A stretch of 56,947 nucleotides of DNA from Capnocytophaga cynodegmi DSM 19736 (GCF_000379185.1 NZ_KB900739.1:56228-113174); one strand, 5' to 3'. Shown: positions 29,951 through 38,765, counted from the first letter of the stretch. The notes: generated from the letters alone by a model not told the origin. A program made the numbers and translations.

Positions 29951-30259
29951 ATGAGTGATTTGAAAGAAAATGAAGGACAATTGAGTATTGAACTTGATGA
30001 AAAAGTCGCTGATGGCATATACTCAAATTTGGCAATTATCAATCATTCGATGAGTGAGTTTGTTGTTGATTTTGTAAATGTGATGCCTGGTATTCCAAAG
30101 GCAAGGGTTCGTAGTCGTGTTATTTTAACGCCACAACACGCAAAACGTTTATTGAATGCGTTGTCTGAAAATATACAGCGATACGAGAAAGCCAATGGAA
30201 TAATTGACGAAAATTCACATCATTCCATTCCTTTGTTTGGATTAAAAGGGGAAGCGTAA
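29951..30259 (+). CDS. DUF3467 protein downstream of rpoC
   Basis: 102 residues, cytoplasmic. The DUF3467 pattern is clear: QLSIELDEKVADGIYSNLAI, EFVVDFVNVMPGIPKARVRS and RVILTPQHAKRLLNALSENI. The family has no proven function and is commonly found right after rpoC in Bacteroidota. The three-base gap to rpoC and the strong terminator 17 bases after the stop show that it is the last gene of the polymerase operon. Confidence 0.88.
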   Translation: MSDLKENEGQLSIELDEKVADGIYSNLAIINHSMSEFVVDFVNVMPGIPKARVRSRVILTPQHAKRLLNALSENIQRYEKANGIIDENSHHSIPLFGLKGEA

Positions 30260-30275
30260 TTGATTTAAATAGAAT

Positions 30276-30316
30276 AAAAGCAAGGTCATAAAAAATATTT
30301 TTTGTGACCTTGCTTT
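30276..30316 (+). terminator. Strong terminator of the rpoC-DUF3467 operon
   Basis: AAAAGCAAGGTCA pairs with its complement ending CCTTGCTTTT, extended by an A/T stem, forming a stem of about 19 pairs with a T-run. It sits 17 bases after the DUF3467 stop and looks bidirectional. Confidence 0.85.
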
Positions 30317-30337
30317 TCTATTTGTAAAATAGAAGAA

Positions 30338-30453
30338 TAAAAAAAGAGACTGCTGAAAAATCAGGCAGTCCCAAATCAACAAAAATATAACCATCTCTCT
30401 TACGAACTATAAACAAATGATTTTATATAGCTCACTTAAGAAAAATAATAACT
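30338..30453 (-). ncRNA. Candidate minus-strand small RNA
   Basis: A clean minus-strand intrinsic terminator (GGGACTGCCTGA, loop TTTT, TCAGCAGTC, then Ts; about 30340-30372) lies where no minus-strand gene precedes it. Upstream on the same strand is TATATTTG (30460-30467), a perfect -7 match without a clear -33. Between them GAGCTATA can pair with TATAGTTC (30426-30433 with 30404-30411). This predicts a two-hairpin transcript of about 115 bases with no open frame. The ends are estimates, and I do not recognise a known RNA family. Confidence 0.35.
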
Positions 30454-30459
30454 ATGACG

Positions 30460-30467
30460 CAAATATA
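30460..30467 (-). promoter_or_regulatory. Possible promoter of the candidate small RNA
   Basis: Minus-strand TATATTTG matches TAnnTTTG, but no TTG lies at 19-21 bases upstream. In such AT-rich DNA a chance match is possible. Confidence 0.3.
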
Positions 30468-30640
30468 TGTAAAAAATAATTATAAAAAAAGCTTTTTATA
30501 GTTGTTTCTTTATTAAATAGAGGAATTTAACGTTTTATATTGTTGTATTTTCATTTTTTTATGAATATTATGCAAGTGATGTTTTATGATTTATTCGTTG
30601 TATTTGTATCATATAAACTTTTGTATCTAAACAGAATAAA

Positions 30641-30670
30641 TTGATTGATAGTTTTTTTTTGTTATCTTTG
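30641..30670 (+). promoter_or_regulatory. Promoter of the porin gene
   Basis: TTG at 30641-30643, a 19-base spacer and TATCTTTG at 30663-30670 match the Bacteroidota consensus exactly. Transcription should start about 30677, just before the porin ATG at 30693, giving a very short leader. Confidence 0.8.
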
Positions 30671-30692
30671 CGGAGTTAAAAAATATAATGAG

Positions 30693-31865
30693 ATGAAGAG
30701 ATTGTTTTTTTGTTTGTTGATAGTAAGTTCTTCTTTTTTGTTTGCACAGAATGCAATGGATGAAGATAAAGAGCAATTGACACCTTACTACGATTTCAAA
30801 AAAGGAGTGGGCATAACTGCTCCAGATAGCTTATTTCAAATGAATATTCGTTTTAGGATGCAAAATCGTTTCGATGCTGTTGTCGATAAGAATGATGAAG
30901 TAGGTTATGAGGCTTATATCAGGAGGTTGCGTTTACGATTTGAAGGTTTTGTTATAGACCCTAAATTTGGCTATACCATCCAGCTTTCTTTTGCTCCTCG
31001 TGATGTAAATGGAAATCACATTATTCGTGATGCGATTGTTTTCTATAAGCCTAATAAAAATTGGTTGTTCAGTTTTGGGCAAACCAAATTACCTGGAAAT
31101 CGTCAACGAATTAATTCTTCTGGGGCACTGCAACTTACAGATCGTTCAATTAATAATGCTACTTTTAATATTGATAGAGATTTTGGTTTTCAGGCTCATT
31201 ACTTAAATCAGCATAACGATAAATTTTCATATAACCTTAAAACGGCTGTCACTATGGGTGAAGGACGTGACTTCATAGGTAGAAATACAGGACTTGCCTA
31301 TACAGCTCGTTTTGAGATTCTTCCACTTGGTAAATTTAAAAAAGGTGGAGAGTACTTCGAAGGCGATGTTTTAAGAGAAGAAACACCAAAACTTTATTTT
31401 GGAGCTACGTATCATTATAACCACAATGCCACAAAAACACAAGGACAGAATGGAAATACGTTGGCTAATGAGCAAAAAAGAAATTTACAATCTGTATTGG
31501 TTGATGGTTTGATGAAGTATAATGGTTGGGCAATTATGGCTTCTTATATGCAACGAACAGCAAATAATCCGTTGATTGATCTGAGAGCAAAATCTTTTGT
31601 AGAGGCTGGACGTGGATTTGATGCTCAATTGAGTTATGCCTTCCCTAGTAATTGGGAAATTGCTTCTAGATATTCCCATCTTTCTCCAATCAATGATATA
31701 AAAGATGTAATGCCAAAACGAAACCAGATTTCATTAGGGGTTACTAAATATATTTGGGAACACGCTTTTAAGGCTCAGATGGAAATTACCAGAACTAACA
31801 AAATGTTACTTGATAGCTCTCAAAAAGAATGGTATTTGCGATTCCAAGTTGAGATAGGAATTTAG
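30693..31865 (+). CDS. Phosphate-selective porin (OprO/OprP-like)
   Basis: 390 residues. The frame opens earlier, but ATG at 30693 follows the predicted promoter and gives a clean signal peptide (MKRLFFCLLIVSSSFLFAQ). The mature chain carries the porin O/P pattern: QMNIRFRMQNRFDAVV, YIRRLRLRFEGFVIDPKFG and FYKPNKNWLFSFGQTKLPGN, with many barrel strands to the terminal FQVEIGI. Members form outer-membrane channels, some favouring phosphate; Bacteroidota members are not individually proven. A strong bidirectional terminator follows. Confidence 0.85.
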   Translation: MKRLFFCLLIVSSSFLFAQNAMDEDKEQLTPYYDFKKGVGITAPDSLFQMNIRFRMQNRFDAVVDKNDEVGYEAYIRRLRLRFEGFVIDPKFGYTIQLSFAPRDVNGNHIIRDAIVFYKPNKNWLFSFGQTKLPGNRQRINSSGALQLTDRSINNATFNIDRDFGFQAHYLNQHNDKFSYNLKTAVTMGEGRDFIGRNTGLAYTARFEILPLGKFKKGGEYFEGDVLREETPKLYFGATYHYNHNATKTQGQNGNTLANEQKRNLQSVLVDGLMKYNGWAIMASYMQRTANNPLIDLRAKSFVEAGRGFDAQLSYAFPSNWEIASRYSHLSPINDIKDVMPKRNQISLGVTKYIWEHAFKAQMEITRTNKMLLDSSQKEWYLRFQVEIGI

Positions 31866-31886
31866 TGAAAAATTGATAATAAAGAT

Positions 31887-31917
31887 AAAAGGTTTCTGAA
31901 TTTCAGAAACCTTTTTT
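31887..31917. terminator. Bidirectional terminator between the porin and VWA genes
   Basis: AAAAGGTTTCTGA pairs with TCAGAAACCTTTT around a three-base loop, with T-runs on both sides. It serves the plus-strand porin and the convergent VWA gene ending at 31919. Confidence 0.85.
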
Positions 31918-31918
31918 A

Positions 31919-33073
31919 TTATATCTGTTGGTTCGAAGACGTTTCAAATTTCTTCAAATTGTGATTTTTTAAAGCTGCTTCTACTAACTCGGGTAATCTG
32001 TCAGGAGTACAAGCAAAACAAGGAATACCTAATTTACTGATTTCCTTTCCCAATTTTTCGTCATAATCAGGTTTTCCTCTATCTGAAAGAGCCAATAGAA
32101 CCATTACTTTTACTCCATCTTCATACATTTGTGAAAGTCGTCGAAGCAAACCAGCTCTTACACCACCTTCGTACAAATCTGAAATTAAAATGAACATTGT
32201 TTTCTTAGGATTTTCAATCAATGTTTGGCAATATGTAACGGATTTGTTGATGTCTGTTCCTCCTCCAAGTTGTACTCCAAATAGCATATCTACAGGGTCT
32301 TGTCTACAGAGTTCAGTAAGATCGGTAACTTGTGTGTCGAAAGCAACTACGTGCGTATTTAATGTTGGCATACTTGCAAATATGGAGCCCATTACTGATG
32401 AATAAATGATTGAATCACACATTGAGCCACTTTGGTCAATATCCAAGATGATGGTCCAATTTTTCTGCTTTTGTGTACGCTCGAAGAAGTAAAATCTTTC
32501 AGGAATTAGGCGTTTGGTTTTTATGTCGTAATTTTTAAGGTTTTGGTTAATTGTTTTTTTCCAATCGGTAGAAGCAAAATTGGCAATAGGGGAGTGAGCT
32601 TTCCTGTTTAAAGCTCCCGTTACGGCACGACGCAAATCTTGTTCCATTCGTTTCATAATTTCATCAACAACTTCTTTAACGAGCTGACGTGCAGTTTCTT
32701 TTGATTTTTCAGGAATTTGCCCTTTCAATGCCATTAAGGTTCCTACCATTGAAATATCAGGTTTTACATTTTTAAGTGTTTCTGGCTCAAACAGAAGTTT
32801 CGTAAGTCCTTTACGTTCAATAGCATCGGATTGAATAATACTAACCACATCTTGTGGGAAGAAAGTACGTACATCAGTTAGCCATTTGGCTAAATTTGGA
32901 GCAGAGGAACCTAAACCAGCTTTTTTACTTCTATTATTTTTCGTTGTATGCTCATCATAAATAGCAGATAAGGCATAATCCATAACAGATTGTTGCTCAT
33001 TCAGAGAAATATTCTCCAACGCTTTTGTATCCTGCCCAAGAATTAGCCTCCAACGTGTTGTTTTTTCTTCCAT
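31919..33073 (-). CDS. VWA domain protein (CoxE-like)
   Basis: 384 residues. An N-terminal helical part with a basic region (about residues 1-185) is followed by a von Willebrand A domain. The metal-binding MIDAS motif is intact: LDIDQSGSMCDSI, LGGGTDINKS and FILISDLYEGG give the D-x-S-x-S, Thr and Asp positions. Such VWA proteins usually work with a MoxR-type AAA+ ATPase, often beside SWIM zinc-finger genes. No AAA+ partner is encoded next to it here. It starts 19 bases after the barrel gene upstream on the same strand, so they may be co-transcribed. Confidence 0.85.
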   Translation of the reverse strand: MEEKTTRWRLILGQDTKALENISLNEQQSVMDYALSAIYDEHTTKNNRSKKAGLGSSAPNLAKWLTDVRTFFPQDVVSIIQSDAIERKGLTKLLFEPETLKNVKPDISMVGTLMALKGQIPEKSKETARQLVKEVVDEIMKRMEQDLRRAVTGALNRKAHSPIANFASTDWKKTINQNLKNYDIKTKRLIPERFYFFERTQKQKNWTIILDIDQSGSMCDSIIYSSVMGSIFASMPTLNTHVVAFDTQVTDLTELCRQDPVDMLFGVQLGGGTDINKSVTYCQTLIENPKKTMFILISDLYEGGVRAGLLRRLSQMYEDGVKVMVLLALSDRGKPDYDEKLGKEISKLGIPCFACTPDRLPELVEAALKNHNLKKFETSSNQQI

Positions 33074-33091
33074 AACCTAATTTTCAATGAA

Positions 33092-33826
33092 TTACAAAAT
33101 GTAAAAAATCAATCCCATTTGTAAAAGTGAAGATTTTAAAGAAGTGTTGTTTTCCAGTTTAGCTTCTTTAAGAATGGAAGATAAATTGTATTGTATGAAA
33201 AAGTTCCACGTATTGTATCCAAAAGCAGAGTAGACTTTAAAATGCCATTTTTTGTTAAGGTCTGAGTTATTAAAATAAATGGTGATATCATCTCTTTTGT
33301 AGAGGCTTTTTGCACTGAAAACGTATCCTAACCGCATTCCTGTGTAAATTCTCCAGAATTTGTGGCTTTGAGCAGTTGATGTTCGCCAACGAAATTCAAT
33401 AGGAAATTCAATGGTATGAGTTTCAAAATAATTTTTGTTGATATTCAGGTCGTTTAAGTTTTTAATGATATGATATGAATCGGAGGTGTTTTCACGAAAA
33501 ATATTGCTATAAACTAAATCATAGGAATAACCTACGCCCAAAGCCAGACCGATGTTTCTTCGTTCATTCATTGGTAAATCTTTCTGAAAACCAGCGTGAA
33601 TTCCTCTCGAAAGACTATGTTGAACAACATTACTTGCATCAGAAATTAAATAGTCGTATGTTAGCCCCACATAAAACTGGTCTTCCAAATATTTCTCTCC
33701 TCGTCCTTTTTTTTCTTTCTTCTCAGTTGTTGTTTGAATCATTCCATCGTCAGAGTCATCTTGTGAAAAAACTGACATTGGAAAGCCAAGACAAACTAAT
33801 AATAAGCATATTAAGTGTTTCATCAT
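33092..33826 (-). CDS. PorT-family outer-membrane barrel protein
   Basis: 244 residues. After the signal peptide (MMKHLICLLLVCLGFPMSVFSQ) comes a short acidic and basic linker, then a small outer-membrane barrel: EDQFYVGLTYDYLISD, LSRGIHAGFQKDLPMNERRN and IGLALGVGYSYDLVYS. The chain closes with strands ending LLQMGLIFYIL. It fits the PorT-like barrel family (PF13568), which is larger than the T9SS PorT itself. A consensus promoter lies upstream. The specific function is unknown. ATG at 33826 or 33823 may start it. Confidence 0.7.
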   Translation of the reverse strand: MMKHLICLLLVCLGFPMSVFSQDDSDDGMIQTTTEKKEKKGRGEKYLEDQFYVGLTYDYLISDASNVVQHSLSRGIHAGFQKDLPMNERRNIGLALGVGYSYDLVYSNIFRENTSDSYHIIKNLNDLNINKNYFETHTIEFPIEFRWRTSTAQSHKFWRIYTGMRLGYVFSAKSLYKRDDITIYFNNSDLNKKWHFKVYSAFGYNTWNFFIQYNLSSILKEAKLENNTSLKSSLLQMGLIFYIL

Positions 33827-33846
33827 TCAAAATAAGTAAATATTTA

Positions 33847-33876
33847 CAAAGGTAAATTTTTTATTTTAATAATCAA
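33847..33876 (-). promoter_or_regulatory. Promoter of the PorT-family barrel gene
   Basis: On the minus strand, TTG (33874-33876), exactly 19 bases and TACCTTTG (33847-33854) match the Bacteroidota consensus, ending 21 bases before the start codon. Confidence 0.75.
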
Positions 33877-33902
33877 GATTTTTGTTTAAAGATGGGCAAC
33901 AA

Positions 33903-33935
33903 AAAAACAATGTACTGAAATAGCACATTGTTTTT
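33903..33935 (-). terminator. Terminator after the DUF5723 gene
   Basis: AAAAACAATGT and ACATTGTTTTT form an eleven-pair stem with a run of Ts on both sides, 25 bases beyond the stop of the minus-strand gene. Confidence 0.75.
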
Positions 33936-33959
33936 TTAAAAAGTATTTAAGTTTGAATA

Positions 33960-35318
33960 TTATATTTCAAATTGAAGCCCTCCAAATACATTCAGCTGTT
34001 TTGCGTTTTTGGATAACAAATTGCTGACAATACTTCTTGAACCAATGAAAAGAGGACCTAAACGAACCGCTGTTCCCACATTTGTTCCCATTCCAACAGC
34101 GGTTGATACAGGAAGGTAAAATCCAACGTATTTCCACTCTACTCGTGGAGTAACCACTAACCCACTTGCATAATAAGAGTTGTAAACTTTGCTGGTATTA
34201 GTAATATTGAAATTTGCTGATACATCTACAAAAATAGGACCAGTAACGCGTACATCAGCATTTAATCTGAGTGATGTAGGTAAAGATGAAGTAATTGAGC
34301 TCCCTTTTAAAGATGTTTTTGAAACAAAAAGGCTTTCGTCCATACTTTTTTGAATATCAGACAAGTTAATATTGTGGTTTCCTACATTCAAAGAATATTT
34401 TTGAGAATCATCACTAACGGAATATTTTAAACGACCGATATCAGTAAAGGATAATCCTAATTTTAAGTCATAAGGAGTTGTTGTACAACTTGGGCAACCT
34501 TCTTTGCGATGTTCATATACAAAACCTAAGTCAAATCCCAAAGCAGAAGCCTGAGGTTTTAAAATATCACTAAAATTTGGGTTTTTAGTTATATTAACCC
34601 CTCCATTTGATAATAAAAATTCTGCATTTTGGTTTCCTTGAACGTCTATGTTAACGATAACATCATTGTTATTTTCAATCAACTTAGCTTTGATGTTTCC
34701 GTTGATTTCAGAAAAACCAGCGTATGTACTAATCGCTCCCCTTACAAATTTTGCAGTAAGCCCCGCTTTGAAAGAATGATTACTTGTTTTTGCTATTAAT
34801 CTTGACCAAGTGAAAGCAAATTCAGAGAAAGCATTAGCAGAGATACTTTGTCTGTCAAGGTTGAAAGAATATCCCGCTGGAGAAAGATTTAGTTCGTTTG
34901 AATTAACTAAAAAAGATTCAAGTACCTTAGCATCAATGTCTCTCGCGTTCATAAAAACACGTGCTCTTGATGTGAAAGCAAAAGCATTTTTTCTTCCCAC
35001 GTGGAAGTAAAAAGAAGGTCCTAATACATCAAGATTGATATTTGCATTGATGTCATTGTGTGAAGAGACCTGTGATGTAAATTCGTTAAAACTTTTTTTC
35101 AAATCAAAATTTATTCCCATCTTGTTGTTACCAAAACTTGCATCAACCGAAGCAACATTGATAGCAAATCGGGTCATTCCATCAACAAAATTTGCAGGAT
35201 TTGTTGTGCCTTTGTACATACCACCATACTGACTGGTGTTTAGTCCAGAAAAAGATTGCTGTGCATTGATTGCGAGAGTAGAGAAAATTGCAACCGAAAA
35301 TAAAAATTTCTTTATCAT
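33960..35318 (-). CDS. DUF5723 family outer-membrane barrel protein
   Basis: 452 residues, exported (MIKKFLFSVAIFSTLAINAQ). The N-terminal SQYGGMYKGTTNPANFVDG and RFAINVASVDASFGN fit the DUF5723 pattern of a proline/alanine-rich plug followed by a large outer-membrane barrel. Strand-rich segments run throughout, to NVFGGLQFEI at the end. A Cys pair (KEGCPSCTTTP) lies in an internal loop. The family occurs in Bacteroidota and has no assigned role. The gene stands alone, with a -7 element upstream and a terminator after it. Confidence 0.75.
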   Translation of the reverse strand: MIKKFLFSVAIFSTLAINAQQSFSGLNTSQYGGMYKGTTNPANFVDGMTRFAINVASVDASFGNNKMGINFDLKKSFNEFTSQVSSHNDINANINLDVLGPSFYFHVGRKNAFAFTSRARVFMNARDIDAKVLESFLVNSNELNLSPAGYSFNLDRQSISANAFSEFAFTWSRLIAKTSNHSFKAGLTAKFVRGAISTYAGFSEINGNIKAKLIENNNDVIVNIDVQGNQNAEFLLSNGGVNITKNPNFSDILKPQASALGFDLGFVYEHRKEGCPSCTTTPYDLKLGLSFTDIGRLKYSVSDDSQKYSLNVGNHNINLSDIQKSMDESLFVSKTSLKGSSITSSLPTSLRLNADVRVTGPIFVDVSANFNITNTSKVYNSYYASGLVVTPRVEWKYVGFYLPVSTAVGMGTNVGTAVRLGPLFIGSRSIVSNLLSKNAKQLNVFGGLQFEI

Positions 35319-35345
35319 TACAAATAAATTGAAAAATTAACGCGG

Positions 35346-35353
35346 CAAAGATA
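35346..35353 (-). promoter_or_regulatory. -7 promoter element of the DUF5723 gene
   Basis: Minus-strand TATCTTTG lies 28 bases upstream of the start codon. The nearest TTG is about 30 bases further up, longer than the usual spacing, so the -33 is uncertain. Confidence 0.45.
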
Positions 35354-35439
35354 TAAAAAAGTTTAAAAGTTGATTAAATAGTACAAAAAAATGCTCTTTA
35401 TTTTAGTAAAATAGAAATAAACTTAATAATACAAAAGAA

Positions 35440-37431
35440 TTAAATTTTTAGTTCTTCTAATTTTTTAATCTCGTCACGATATTGGGCAGCTTTGACAAAG
35501 TCAAGTTCTTTGGCGGCAGTTTCCATTAGTTTGCGAGTTTCTCGGATTTTTTTCTCGATTTCTTTTTGTGAAAGAAGTTCTGTTCGAACCTCTTTTTCCT
35601 TTTTGAATGAAGGGTCGTAATGAAATTCAGTAATTGGGCTTTTGCTAAGTGTATTTTCGATTTTTTTATTTAAAGGCTTGGGAGTGATTCCATTACGGAA
35701 ATTGTAATTCATCTGTTTTTCACGCCGATAGTTGGTGTCATCAATAGTTACTTGCATACTTTGAGTGATTTTATCGGCATACATAATGGCTTTTCCGTTT
35801 ACGTTTCGGGCAGCTCGTCCCACCGTTTGGGTCAGCGAACGTGTAGAACGCAAAAAGCCTTCTTTATCAGCATCTAAAATAGCAACAAGCGAAACTTCAG
35901 GTAAATCCAAGCCCTCACGAAGCAAGTTTACACCTACCAAAACATCAAATAATCCACGACGTAAATCTTGCATAATTTCCACTCGTTCAAGGGTATCCAC
36001 ATCGCTGTGAATGTATCGGCAACGCATCCCAATTTTGGTCAAATATTTAGTAAGCTCTTCCGCCATTCGTTTGGTGAGAGTGGTTACCAAAACACGTTCG
36101 TCCTTTTCTACGCGGAGCTGAATTTCCTCCGCCAAATCGTCAATTTGGTTTTCGCTCGGACGAATTTCGATTTCGGGGTCGAGCAATCCTGTCGGACGAA
36201 TAATCTGCTCAACGTAAACCCCTTGTGTTTTTTGAAGTTCATAATCGGCAGGTGTTGCACTTACGTAAATTACCTGATTTTGAAGGGCTTCGAATTCCTC
36301 AAATTTCAGCGGACGATTATCTAAAGCAGCGGGTAAACGAAAGCCGTATTCTACCAAGTTTTCCTTCCGACTGCGGTCGCCCCCATACATTGCGTGTACT
36401 TGCGGAATAGTTACGTGACTTTCATCGATAACCATCAGAAAATCATCAGGGAAATAATCCAATAAGCAAAACGGGCGTGAACCAGGCTCTCTTCCGTCCA
36501 AATAACGTGAATAGTTCTCAATTCCAGAGCAATATCCCAACTCGCGAATCATTTCCAAATCGAAATTGGTGCGTTCTTCCAAACGTTTCGCTTCCAAATG
36601 TTTACCGATTTCTTTGAAATATTCCACTTGTTTGACCAAATCTTGCTGAATGTTCCAAATGGCTTTTTGTAACACATCGGGCGAGGTTACGAACATATTG
36701 GCAGGATAGATATTCAAACTATCGTAACGTTCTAATACTTTGTTAGTTTGCGGGTCGAAAACCTCAATTTCTTCGATTTCGTCTCCAAAGAAATGAATGC
36801 GGAAAGGTGTATCGGAATAGCCAGGATAAACGTCCACCACATCGCCTTTTACTCGGAAATTTCCGTGAATGAAATCGGCAGTGGTTCGGGCATACAAACT
36901 TTGCACCAAACGATGCATAAATTTAGTTCGTGCAAGTACTTCGCCTCGTTTTATGGTAATTACATTCTTCTGAAATTCAATAGGATTCCCGATTCCATAC
37001 AGACACGAAACGGAAGCCACAACCAACACATCGTGTCGTCCTGAAAGCAAGGAAGAAGTAGCGCTAAGCCGTAATTTTTCGATTTCTTCATTGATAGAGA
37101 GGTCTTTTTCGATGTATGTTCCCGTAGTGGGAATGTAGGCTTCGGGTTGGTAATAATCGTAATACGACACGAAATATTCCACCGCATTGTTCGGAAAAAA
37201 CGCTTTAAATTCACTATATAATTGAGCAGCAAGGGTTTTGTTATGAGCCAAAACAAGCGTTGGACGTTGTACATTCTGCACCACATTAGCCACAGTAAAG
37301 GTTTTCCCTGAGCCTGTCACACCGAGTAAAACCTGATATTTTTCCCCTTTTTCGATGCTTTGAGTCAGTTGCTTAATGGCTTGAGGTTGGTCGCCAGTAG
37401 GCTGAAAATCAGATTGTATAGAGAATTGCAT
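35440..37431 (-). CDS. uvrB: Excinuclease ABC subunit B
   Basis: 663 residues, full length. UvrB verifies damage and loads UvrC in nucleotide excision repair. The Walker A motif is GVTGSGKT, the DEAD-like box MVIDESHVTIPQ, and the beta-hairpin region VSYYDYYQPEAYIPTTGTYI inserts between the strands. Helicase motifs include ILDADKEGFLRSTRSL and TVGRAARN. The C-terminal UVR domain begins near AAKELDFVKAAQYRDEIKKL. It is the last gene of a run with the GNAT gene (11-base gap), DUF721 and a lipoprotein gene. Confidence 0.98.
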   Translation of the reverse strand: MQFSIQSDFQPTGDQPQAIKQLTQSIEKGEKYQVLLGVTGSGKTFTVANVVQNVQRPTLVLAHNKTLAAQLYSEFKAFFPNNAVEYFVSYYDYYQPEAYIPTTGTYIEKDLSINEEIEKLRLSATSSLLSGRHDVLVVASVSCLYGIGNPIEFQKNVITIKRGEVLARTKFMHRLVQSLYARTTADFIHGNFRVKGDVVDVYPGYSDTPFRIHFFGDEIEEIEVFDPQTNKVLERYDSLNIYPANMFVTSPDVLQKAIWNIQQDLVKQVEYFKEIGKHLEAKRLEERTNFDLEMIRELGYCSGIENYSRYLDGREPGSRPFCLLDYFPDDFLMVIDESHVTIPQVHAMYGGDRSRKENLVEYGFRLPAALDNRPLKFEEFEALQNQVIYVSATPADYELQKTQGVYVEQIIRPTGLLDPEIEIRPSENQIDDLAEEIQLRVEKDERVLVTTLTKRMAEELTKYLTKIGMRCRYIHSDVDTLERVEIMQDLRRGLFDVLVGVNLLREGLDLPEVSLVAILDADKEGFLRSTRSLTQTVGRAARNVNGKAIMYADKITQSMQVTIDDTNYRREKQMNYNFRNGITPKPLNKKIENTLSKSPITEFHYDPSFKKEKEVRTELLSQKEIEKKIRETRKLMETAAKELDFVKAAQYRDEIKKLEELKI

Positions 37432-37442
37432 TAAGTGTATTT

Positions 37443-38003
37443 TTATTTATGTGTTTCAAAAACCAAATGTTTATAACTTCCACCTGCTAGTGATTGTTTA
37501 TTCACATATTCAAATCCTAAGCGTGTATAGAGCTTTTCGGCTTGTGGATTTTTTTCATCAACAAGTAGCCCGATTTTTCCAAGTTTGTGTTTAGAAACAT
37601 ACTCTTTCAGAAAAGTAATTAATTGAGAGCCAATGCCTTTTCCTTGTCCTTGAGGGCTTACGCTCACTGTATCAATATAAATCTCTCCTTCGGAAGTTTC
37701 ATCTTCAACAATGATTTTTCTTCCAGAAATTTGCTCAGACAATGTCAGAACAGGCTTTCTAAGTTCGTGCAAATCGGCACCATCATAAAAAACTAAAGAG
37801 CCAATAGCTTGGCTATTTTCTTCAAAAACAATTGTATTTGTATAGGAATATTGATTTCTTTCCTTCAAAAAAAGCGTTTTTAAGAAAGAAATTGCTTGAG
37901 TTTTATCTTCTTTTCCAATGAGTTTGAAAACAATTTCTTCCATTGCCTGAAACATCAGTGGGGCTACAAAATCAGCATCGTTTTTTATTGCAAATCGAAT
38001 CAT
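37443..38003 (-). CDS. GNAT family N-acetyltransferase
   Basis: 186 residues, cytoplasmic. The acetyl-CoA-binding signature VSVSPQGQGKGIGSQLITFL contains the Q/R-x-x-G-x-G/A loop, followed by KIGLLVDEKNPQAEKLYTRL and GFEYV, the classic GNAT C-terminal half. The substrate cannot be predicted. It sits 11 bases before uvrB and 20 bases after the DUF721 gene, within one transcript. Confidence 0.88.
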   Translation of the reverse strand: MIRFAIKNDADFVAPLMFQAMEEIVFKLIGKEDKTQAISFLKTLFLKERNQYSYTNTIVFEENSQAIGSLVFYDGADLHELRKPVLTLSEQISGRKIIVEDETSEGEIYIDTVSVSPQGQGKGIGSQLITFLKEYVSKHKLGKIGLLVDEKNPQAEKLYTRLGFEYVNKQSLAGGSYKHLVFETHK

Positions 38004-38023
38004 TTTTATTTTTTCCTTAAGTT

Positions 38024-38314
38024 TTAACTTGTAAGATGTAATTTTTTTACCACTTCTTCTCCTAACTCTTCATTGATGAGAGCTATAATTTTTTCTTTCC
38101 CGTACCCTAATTCCTGACAAAGAGCAGGAGATGATAATTGAATGCAAAGTACATCTCCCTTGAGTTCGACTGATGTGGTGTATTTTATGATGGCGTTGCC
38201 CATCAATCGCTCCCAAATTTCTTGTACTTCCACTTTGTGGAGGCCGTATTCTAAGCGATTTTGCTTGATAAGTTGTTTAATAACGGAAGATAATAATTGC
38301 GTGTTTCCTTCCAT
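38024..38314 (-). CDS. DUF721 (DciA-like) protein
   Basis: 96 residues. The DUF721 core is visible: LLSSVIKQLIKQNRLEYGLH, QEIWERLMGNAIIKYTTSVE and LSSPALCQELGYGKEKIIAL. The family includes DciA, a loader of the replicative helicase in many bacteria, but this short Bacteroidota form is not proven to do that. It follows a lipoprotein gene by 13 bases and precedes the GNAT gene by 20, one operon. Confidence 0.8.
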   Translation of the reverse strand: MEGNTQLLSSVIKQLIKQNRLEYGLHKVEVQEIWERLMGNAIIKYTTSVELKGDVLCIQLSSPALCQELGYGKEKIIALINEELGEEVVKKLHLTS

Positions 38315-38327
38315 AAGACTTTGATAA

Positions 38328-38732
38328 TTAATTTTTTACTTTCTTGTAATGATAAGTAATGTTAGCTTCATTTTTAACTACGAAAGAAGTTTCATTCACC
38401 AATTCCAAAACTTCTATCCATTGATTTTCACCATTTTTATAATTCATCTTGAAAACGTTACCTTCCTTAGTAATTTTGAAAATTTCACTATCATCGTTAG
38501 TTTGAAAGTTGCCCGTTAATTGTGGATACACTTTTTTGCGAAAGCCTTCAGAATTTTTAATTTCAATATAGTCGTAAGTAGTGTTTACTTTGTATTCTTT
38601 TGTACTTTTATCTGGCATAACCACTTTTTCAATTTCCCAATATCCGTTGAGATGTTGCAAATCAGATTCCTTAATTTGTTGATTACAAGAAACTAAGATG
38701 ATGAAGATTAATGATACAAGTAACTTTTTCAT
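38328..38732 (-). CDS. Small lipocalin-like lipoprotein
   Basis: 134 residues. The signal peptide MKKLLVSLIFIILVSC ends at a lipobox Cys. The residues after it (NQQIKESD) lack the Lys plus two acidic residues of the surface-export signal in the GH92 protein, so a periplasm-facing anchor is likely. The mature part has the short beta-strand pattern LNGYWEIEKVVMPDKSTKEY of lipocalin-like proteins of this clade. It heads the operon with DUF721, GNAT and uvrB and faces the creD operon divergently. Confidence 0.7.
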   Translation of the reverse strand: MKKLLVSLIFIILVSCNQQIKESDLQHLNGYWEIEKVVMPDKSTKEYKVNTTYDYIEIKNSEGFRKKVYPQLTGNFQTNDDSEIFKITKEGNVFKMNYKNGENQWIEVLELVNETSFVVKNEANITYHYKKVKN

Positions 38733-38757
38733 ATTAATGGAAGTTTAAAAACGATTC

Positions 38758-38765
38758 CAAAGATA
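38758..38765 (-). promoter_or_regulatory. -7 promoter element before the lipoprotein operon
   Basis: Minus-strand TATCTTTG lies 26 bases before the lipoprotein start. The -33 is unclear. It lies back-to-back with the creD-operon promoter, so the two may interfere. Confidence 0.45.
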
